A stretch of 64,000 nt of DNA, taken from Mermis nigrescens (taxonomy: Eukaryota; Nematoda; Enoplea; Mermithida; Mermithidae). A program made the position numbers and the translations under genes. This document shows positions 56,444 to 64,000 of this stretch, in pieces. Within the stretch, counting starts at the first letter, position 1. Every line of letters begins with the position of its first letter. The notes beneath the pieces are model-generated. The model searched no databases. It saw only the letters and a list, made by a program, of their open reading frames with translations, and was not told the origin of the DNA. The stretch is taken from contig JAVLUZ010000401.1 in assembly GCA_036768485.1 (NCBI GenBank), forward strand, positions 496,001 through 560,000, written 5' to 3'.

Positions 56444-59400
56444 CTGTGCACCCCACTACAGCTATAACGGGACCACTAGATGATAAAAATATTATGTGCA
56501 AGTTTGTAGTTTTCTTTATATTCAATACTGGCTGTGTACAGAAGGTGCCTAGTTCTGATGTAACGTTATGACATAATGTAACTTTTAAAGGTTTTGTTGC
56601 ACTGCTTGTACACAACTCCGTATATGTGCCTCATACATATACTGGAGGTGTGTTTATTTTTTAATTTAGCATCATTTCTCGAGAAGAGTGTAGGAGTTTA
56701 AAAATCAGTGGGTGGAAAGACAGATTTCGGTTGCGCTTTCACCTTCTTGATATCTACCAACAACTCAGTTATGAATTCGAAGGAACTTTTTCTCATAGAA
56801 ATATACTACGGCTTAAGGGCTATCTTCGACTTATCAGTAAACTTTTTCAAATTCAATATGGAGTTGTTGCCCGTAGTTAAAAGTTTAGGCTCCATTCGAT
56901 GTTGTAGAAAACGAAGTTATAACTAAGATTTCTCAGCCAACTTCTCTGCTATATGATGAGACAAATTGAATAAAATAAAAATAAAGTACGTTCAAGGGCT
57001 GCTTAGCGCAGCAAACTGCGTTTAAAGAACTAAATATTGAGTTTTTTCTAGGTGTAAAACTCAAAATCAGTCACATCATTTTTCAACCAAAGGAAAACAT
57101 GTAAAATTTGCTCTTTATGGTCTAATGTACTTGACCCAGGAATTTATACGTAATGATTAAATGCACTTTCGAATCAGCTTTTTAAAGGGCTTTCAAGTAC
57201 ATGCAAATTGAGCACCTGAAATACAATAATCTTGCAGTGCATAATAAAAGTGTATGTGATTGTTGTACCAGAAAAAAGTTGTTCATACCCCTTGCGTGTT
57301 TTGAGCAAATCTCAAGATCCATTTAATATATTTTAAAGTAAAGTTTTTCTGATGAAAAACTTAGGGCGCAACTGTTTGTGATAAAAATTTCAAAAATGTC
57401 AAAATATTATACTTTTGTAGCATGAAAATGACGAAAAATTGCTACTGCTATCATTATGCACACATTGTAGGTAGAATGCCCGACAGAAGCAAAATAGTTG
57501 CCTCTTTGAACAGAAAGCTTTGTTGTACAATAATTTTTTTAAAAGTTTCTCGTTCTTTAGATTTGCTCAATACAAATTTTTAACATGGAGGCGGCCATAT
57601 TGGAAAAATGACATTTTAATCTATATCTCTTGACCTACTTTATATTATTTCGTGTTTATGAGAAACATTGGGAATGTGCTTAAAAAGCGCTTTACACTAG
57701 ATATTTATTTGCATGGAATACACAAGTATAAAGAAAAAATCAATATTGCTGCCACGTGAGCCGCCATATTGGAAAATATGCAATTTTTGCGCTTTTTGAT
57801 CTCTGATCTTTGACTGATCTTATGCAATTCAAATTTTTACATAGACTTACATAAAATTTTATGCTCTTTTTGATGAAATATGTGTAAGAGATCAGTCCCT
57901 TCAATTTTCTCAAATTTTATGTTTTTTTCTTCAAAATCATTCATGTTACACTGAAAACGATGTGGAGTGTTAAAATGGGCGAAAAAACACGTTTCTTATT
58001 TTCGATTAGTTAATATCTCAAATAGAATGCGAAAAAGTCTTTCACACACAGACGAACTGAAATTTAAAGGCTACATCGGCCCAAACTAAATTTCTTAACG
58101 CTTCGAGTTGAATATACACATACGAATAATTCATACTTGAGTTTAAGAAATCTCAACAACCGATGGATATTAAGATAATTTTTAAGGTTTGATTCGTGAT
58201 TACCACGTCTTGGAGAACATTTTCTCAATAGAATTAGCCGTTTGCAATACTCTAGAAAAAAGGGCTACTTTTCACCTTGAACTTTACGCAACCAGTACAA
58301 AGAAGATTTTTAGTCAGCTGCACCTCTTATATTGCGATCTTCACTTGAAAAAATTAACTCTCACAATATTCTAAAGACATATAAATGTTAGATGTAATTC
58401 ACTTGACACCACTGTGAAAAGTAAACGTGCGTCAAACCGCTTCATCACATTTGATCTGAGCCAGAATCATGTCCAGATTTGCTGTAGAAGTTTGCGAGAA
58501 AAACAAGACATAAACATGTTTTACACCTCCTGATTTTTGACTTTACACCCTCAAGCTCCTAGCTTATTTTGATGTACATAACCAGAATTTGCTTGGACGT
58601 GTACTCATTAGAATATAGTTTATTTTATTCTATTTGACTTATCTCGACTTTTAATAGGGAGAATTGGCCGACAGAAAAATGGACAAAAACGTATTTTTCC
58701 GCCAACCGCCAGATTGTAAACTTTTACAATTTTTAAAATAACTTCCTGTTCAGTGTAGAAATTCAATTTAGGTCAATTTGCACAGCACATAAATCGTAGT
58801 AAATTTGTGTGAAAGAAACTTTTTATTCCGCATCCTATGTGACATGTGAACGAATCAAAAAATTGAAGGAAATATGTTTTTTAACTTAATTTACACCTTT
58901 ATTTTTAACTTCACACCTCAGAAGTAAGTCAATATTGATATTTTTAAACCCAATTAGCGGCAACATGTAGACCTTATAACGTACTTATTGTTATATTAAT
59001 CAACTTTTGCCGACATATAAGAGGCGAAGTTGGCGTAGAAATCTTGACGCACCATCAACTATGGTATGAAATTATAAACCCTAGAACTGACTCTGCATTC
59101 AGTGCAAAAAAGTAGGTTTGTAGAGCAAAGTAGCCCCCGAGTCGTAGTACATTTCTGTTGGAAAAATTTCTTGGGGCTATAAAGCAAGTGTTGGCAGATA
59201 CAAAGGAATAAGTGCAACTAAAGACTGTCCTCTCAACTGCAGATTTTTACACCGATGAAGTAATGTGAAATTCGAAAAAGACGATAACGCTTAGGAAATT
59301 GCGTTCTTCACAGTTCTGGCATTATATTGTATGAGGCGTGTGCGCTAGGTTATCTAAAGATTTTTCTTGACAGCCGTCAAAAGTTTTTAGCGGTATAACG

Positions 59401-60016
59401 TTAAGCAAAACTTTACTCGTTCACACACTCGGTATTAGGTGTAATTTAAAAATCTTAATATTTTTAATTGTCTATCTTTGAAAAAATTGTACTTTTAAAA
59501 ATGTTCAGTGTTACTGCAGGCGGGGTTCTCATATGTTAGGGCATTAAAGTATTTTGTAGGTACGCTAACATGCTGTTTGTGATTGCTAAAATTGTTCGAA
59601 TATCTATTGGTCATACAGTAAAACTTTGTCAATTACGAGAACAATCAGTTTGACAGTGAAATCATTTCAAAAGTCAAACTAGATTCAAACCAATTGTTTA
59701 GAAATTATACAGCCATTTATTAATTTATAACACATTTATTAAGGAAATTTCTTGCAAATCAATTGTCACCAAGAGCAGGGCAGTCGATTCCAAATCCGCT
59801 CGGGATTTTGAGATCTACAATCATAATGCATATTGATCATGGCGTAATCAAGTAAAGTGGGTTTGGGTCCTGGACCATATATGCCTTGTATACTCTACTC
59901 TGTCCTTCTTCAACGTGGGGCAGGTTGTCCATCAGCACTATGGGACATGCCGATGGTCATTATGTTTAAATTTTTGTGGTATCAATCAAACTTAGATTGT
60001 CATATGCATAAAAATA
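56444..60016. other. Non-coding, old repeats
   Basis: About 56940-59100 contains diverged members of the GTGTAAA-palindrome family (for example 58180-58400 against 5330-5410). No coding signal. Confidence 0.4.
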
Positions 60017-60033
60017 NNNNNNNNNNNNNNNNN
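60017..60033. other. Assembly gap (17 N)
   Basis: Unresolved bases; sequence left and right may not be truly adjacent. Confidence 0.99.
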
Positions 60034-60054
60034 AGGCGTCTCTATGCTTAAGCA

Positions 60055-60719
60055 TGACCGATTTTAGGACAGCCAATTTTTTGCCAAATTTCGGAAATTG
60101 GAATAAATTCCGCTTACACTATTTTGGGTTATGGTATTTTTGCCACTGTGTGCGTTATAACACAGGAAGGGACGTAATATAGCCTACATAATGCTACAAG
60201 ATGAGCAATGCTATACGGTACAATGATGTGATGTAAGATACCCTGTTTGTGCTATAACATGCAGTGATATAAGATAGGAGATACCCTCTGCTATAACAAA
60301 TGAGTGATATAAAATATCACATGATATATGACACCGTTTGCTACAACAAACAAAAAATTTTTAAAACATCAAAAATATGCTTTAACCAAAAAATTTTCCA
60401 AAACATCCCGAGAACATCAAAAATATGACTTTGAAAGAAAATTTCCAGAAGATCCCAAAACATTAAAAATATTATTTTGGCTAGAGAATTTCAAACCCAT
60501 TCTGTAATGTCAAAAATATTGATTTAATCAAAAAATGGTTGACAAAAAACATTTTTGAAAAAATCCATAAAATAAAATATGGTTTTCACCTCATAATTTT
60601 TTTAGAAATGTCCCAAAAACATTGAAAGTCCCAAAAAATACAAAATACAAGAGACATCTCAATTCCATACAGCTATCAGGCCTGAGTTCAGAACGGTCAA
60701 CACCGGTTAGCTTAGCTAG
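60055..60719 (+). mobile_element. Helitron copy 2 (uninterrupted), 3' end at CTAG
   Basis: Matches copy 1 on both sides of the 4.1-kb insertion. Ends with a 4-bp hairpin CGGT-CAAC-ACCG (60694-60705) and CTAG followed by T (60716-60720). The 5' end is uncertain. Non-coding. Confidence 0.7.
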
Positions 60720-60933
60720 TACAATATAAAATAAGGAATCCGGCGCATAACGCCAAAAAGTTTGAGTTTAGCAGCTCAAACATATGCCAAAATTGTGTGT
60801 TGGCCCTTCAGTCAGTGGACTGCAAGAACTTTTATTTTTTTTTCAGAGTTACCCTTTGGAGAAATAGAAATATTTGTTTATTCTAGGGAGTGGGCGCACC
60901 CCTTTTCACCCACCTCAGGCTGGTTGCGCCTCG

Positions 60934-61243
60934 TGTAGAGGCGCACATGGGCAGCTACCAAATTGAGGGGGTCTGATGAGGCAAAATTTTCAAAAAAGAG
61001 CCAAAACTTCAATTCTGGGGTCTATCAACTTTTGCTGTCCATCAGAACTTTAGAGGTCCAGAGACCATAGAATAGCAGCAAGAAAATTCTGGGGCTGATA
61101 TTGCAAAAATTGCCAAAAAGAGGCAAAAATTGCAACAAAATTGCCAAAAATGTTACTAAAAATAAAATTCTAGGGTCTGCTATAATCTGCAGGATTTTTA
61201 AACTTCTGCAAGAGGTGTACACCCCCAATGCCCATGTGTGGTA
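60934..61243 (+). mobile_element. Diverged MITE family 1 relative
   Basis: CACATGGGCAGCTACC to GCCCATGTGTG, with 'AAAATTCTGGGG' inside. Strongly diverged; no target duplication found, and two overlapping copies are possible. Confidence 0.4.
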
Positions 61244-62777
61244 TAGTCTCCACTTACCTGTGTGTACAGGTATTAATAACCTGCATCTGCTTTCTGAAAC
61301 CTTGTGCTTAGCAAAGCAATTTTCAAAAAGAATATGGCTAAGAAATAAAAGGCAATACTAGCTCAAAATTATAACTCAATTGATGTTGACTCAGCAGTCA
61401 GTAACAAGGTTCAATAAAATAGGTTAACTAAATGTGTATCCATACAGCCCAATGCTTATTCTGACCTTTTTCAGTCATATCAATGTAAGCTGATATGCTG
61501 CAATGCAGATCAATTGTTTGATGAAATCGCACATTATCAAAGTGAGGGCAAAATCCGAATGCCGTTGTTGACACAAAAACGTCGAAAATTAATTGCCAAA
61601 AATGTGGTGTTGCATTGTGATGTGAAGCTAGGCTTCAGTTTTTCCAAAGATTTTCATATCCTGAGTTTTGCAAGCATATTGTGTAAAATTTGAAACTATG
61701 TTGTTGGATGCATCATATTGAGAATATATATAGAAACACAAGTTCCAAAATAAATTGATTAGAGTAGTGCATAAGCGATACCAAGTTGGAGATAGAAGAG
61801 AGAGAGACTTAATTCATGCCATTTACAAATTTATATTTATGCAAATTCTAGAGATTCGAAATAGCTAATATTTTTGATATGAGTCATTTCAAATGTCAAA
61901 TGTCTAAAAAAGCATCTCTCCTGAATGATGAGCCTTCTTTTGTACCAATCAATAAAAGTTTATTAAAATATGTAGGTGTTTTCATAGTGTCTTAATGTTG
62001 TATGTCACTCAATATGTAATCATGTACACAGGTAAGCACTTTTCTACTGCATTACTATTTCTTAGATAGGTGTGAATGTAGGTAAAAGCATATTTGTATG
62101 GGCAGCGACCTAATTCTGGGGGTCCTGGGGAAACGCTGCTATAAATAGATTAAAAATTAAGTTCTTTGCGGGTATATATATTAAATTTTAGAACAGGGGT
62201 CGGTCCAGACTTCCCGGCCTATATGTAGATAGTATAAAGTCTAGTGACGTACATATGTTGATTTATTAAGTCTAGCTTTCAACATGCTTTATCTATTGAT
62301 GTTAAGGTAGATAGAAAGCTATCTCAAAATGAGCATGCTCAGAGATGTATCTACAAGTATTTGCAAGTGCACGTAGAAAATATGAGCAATTCATAGTTTC
62401 TGAGTAGACACCTGTCGAATGAATTTTAAATTTTATTTTAAAATACATTTAATCAAAAAGTGACAATGAATTTCTCATTTTCCTGAAACTCAAAATTCTG
62501 ACTGATTGAAAAAGTAGTACCTACAATGAAATTATACAGTCTACCAGTAATGAATCATACATTTCTGAGTGCCAAACATCAAAAATGCCACACCAGGTAG
62601 CCATAATATCAAAGCTGAGTTAAGCATTCAATTATGGCAATTTTCAACTGTAGTGCTTCCGTGTTATAAATTATACAATAGGGATTGGATCAATATGAAC
62701 TAGCTTGACCATATGTATGTATGTAGGCAGGCACAAACCAGTGCAAGTATTTTACATGACTCAATATACACTTACAG
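61244..62777. other. Non-coding spacer
   Basis: AT-rich, no recognised feature. Confidence 0.3.
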
Positions 62778-63036
62778 CACACCTGGGCGTGGGGGGTTTG
62801 GGGGTATGCACCCCCCAGAAACCACCCCCCCAGAAATCAAAATACCCCCCCCCAGAATTCAATTTTTGAAAATTTTTTTCGTTTTTCGCAATTTTTTGAT
62901 GCCGATGGATAGTGCTTGATGAAACATCCGAAAAATGGTGTTTTTATTAGCCACCACCATTTTTAAGGCCATTTTTCGACCTTCAAAAAATCTTGCACCC
63001 CCCCCCCCCCAGAATTTTCTTGCTGCCCACATTATG
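62778..63036 (-). mobile_element. hAT-type MITE family 1, copy j
   Basis: Perfect duplication ACTTACAG (62770-62777 and 63037-63044); ends CACACCTGGGCGTGG and GCTGCCCACATTATG. Confidence 0.9.
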
Positions 63037-63044
63037 ACTTACAG

Positions 63045-63631
63045 GCCGTATTCATGGAGAGCGTATTAGCGATAATACCGTATTAGGGTTGACCAAGTAT
63101 TAGCATTACTATGAAATAAAATTACTGACCCCGTATTCCTAAATGCGTATAAGTCTGTTTTGGAGTAAGCGTTACTCACGTTATTCATGGAGACGTATTA
63201 GGCTAATACAAAGTTAAAGTTGAATGTATTTACAACCAGTTTTTTAAACCTGCAAATAGGAGGGGATTAGAAGGGAACATAGGCGTTTTGAAACCTTGTG
63301 TTTTTTCTTGTATGTTCATAAACAAATGAATCTGCTATCTTTTTTGACATAATTGATAATTTAAATGACGAACGTGAACTATATATGCCAAAAATTGGAC
63401 GACAAATAAAGAATTTTTGAATCCTTATTTCACTGCACGATGATGAAGCATTTAGACTTAGATATAGACTGCAGAAGGCTACAACTCAAGAATTGATTTG
63501 CTTACTGGAAGAACGACTGAAAAGACCCAACTTTGTGAAATAATTTGGCGCCCCCATATATGCAGGTGATTTCATTTTAACCCAGGCGAAAACAGGAACT
63601 TTAATTCCTAAAAACATTCATGTAATTCTGT
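63045..63631. other. Possible Harbinger-type terminal region
   Basis: GGCCGTATTCATGGAG (63045) and a second 'TTATTCATGGAGACGTATTA' (63180) are direct repeats at the edge of a segment leading to the Myb/SANT-associated frame. Terminal status is a guess: no inverted partner is in the window. Confidence 0.3.
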
Positions 63632-63925
63632 TTAAATCTGATAATATGACAAAAACTGAGGCGGAATAGAAAACTGGTTCAATTTCTGTATTATTGTCTG
63701 ATAATAAAACCTCTTCGCTTCTGCTGCTTCATTCTTTGTCTTGTAGTATGCAATTTTAGCCTCTTTCTCCTCCTTCATAATATCTCTTTGCAATGCCAGC
63801 AATTCAACTCTTGCAGTGCCTTCTTGTGAACTTTTAATATTAGAAGTTGATTGGGTTGCTGCAACCGAGCTCTTTTGGCATCTTTGTATCGAAAGTATTT
63901 GATTGACTTTTGACCTCTGGCTCAC
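63632..63925 (-). CDS. C-terminal part of a Myb/SANT-type DNA-binding protein (Harbinger-associated?)
   Basis: 97 residues with a natural stop; the N-terminal end may lie beyond the window in another exon. A Ser/Thr/Gln-rich linker is followed by a charged helix (VELLALQRDIMKEEKEAKIA, then KNEAAEAKRF) forming a coiled coil. This LQ-EE-EAK layout is common in the C-terminus of Myb/SANT-like DNA-binding proteins encoded as the second gene of Harbinger transposons and in host proteins derived from them. The DNA-binding domain itself is not in the window, so the call is tentative. Confidence 0.4.
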   Translation of the reverse strand: MSQRSKVNQILSIQRCQKSSVAATQSTSNIKSSQEGTARVELLALQRDIMKEEKEAKIAYYKTKNEAAEAKRFYYQTIIQKLNQFSIPPQFLSYYQI

Positions 63926-64000
63926 CTACGTCTACCACGTAGATTAAGTTACTAAAAGCAAATTGCCCCTCTTTTGTGACGAAGAAACCAGTATCTATTT

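Overview
The window is a transposon-dense stretch of an AT-rich metazoan genome. Intron-like exon boundaries, a poly(A) signal, hAT-, Helitron-, Mutator-, Gypsy-, CR1/Jockey- and Polinton-type elements and TCAGT initiators in promoter-like places fit an invertebrate, probably an arthropod. The species cannot be named from sequence alone. I see no rRNA, tRNA or CRISPR. A 17-base run of N at 60017-60033 marks an assembly gap.

Host genes are few: the 3' exon of a proline-rich, C-terminally membrane-anchored protein (12-575), one exon of a DUF21/CNNM-type transporter (about 11067-11190) with a possible first exon near 10021, and a minus-strand exon with a ShK-like cysteine motif (56066-56335). 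A Myb/SANT-associated coiled-coil tail (63632-63925) may belong to a Harbinger-type element.

The centre (13.9-30.5 kb) is a stack of nested elements. A decayed gag (13969-14826) abuts a Gypsy-type LTR element (LTR, leader with a hairpin array, gag-pro-RT) that stops inside reverse transcriptase at 18000. There a 12.5 kb Polinton/Maverick starts (18001-30496, about 490 bp terminal inverted repeats). Reading leftwards it carries PolB, integrase, packaging ATPase, a 113-aa pX-like protein, a 185-aa protein, a 148-aa core-like protein, major capsid, adenain-type protease and penton. PolB is split by a hAT-type MITE that itself holds a second MITE. Integrase has one stop codon and the ATPase two frameshifts; the structural genes are open. 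Six Polinton genes have a near-identical TATA-type element just upstream. The three that lack one start on or within 2 nt of the preceding stop codon.

The rest is repeats: a Mutator-like foldback (2282-3528); a 2.6 kb direct duplication (4.2-6.8 kb and 40.1-42.8 kb); two elements ending in inverted minisatellite arrays (12070-13841 and 32571-34650, the latter holding a LINE 3' end with an (ATT)n tail); ten good copies of one hAT MITE family, most with 8-bp target duplications; tandem repeats at 7.4-8.9 and 43.4-44.3 kb; and a 4.1 kb hAT-like satellite foldback (49960-54085) inserted in a Helitron, whose empty site survives in a second Helitron copy at 60176-60183.
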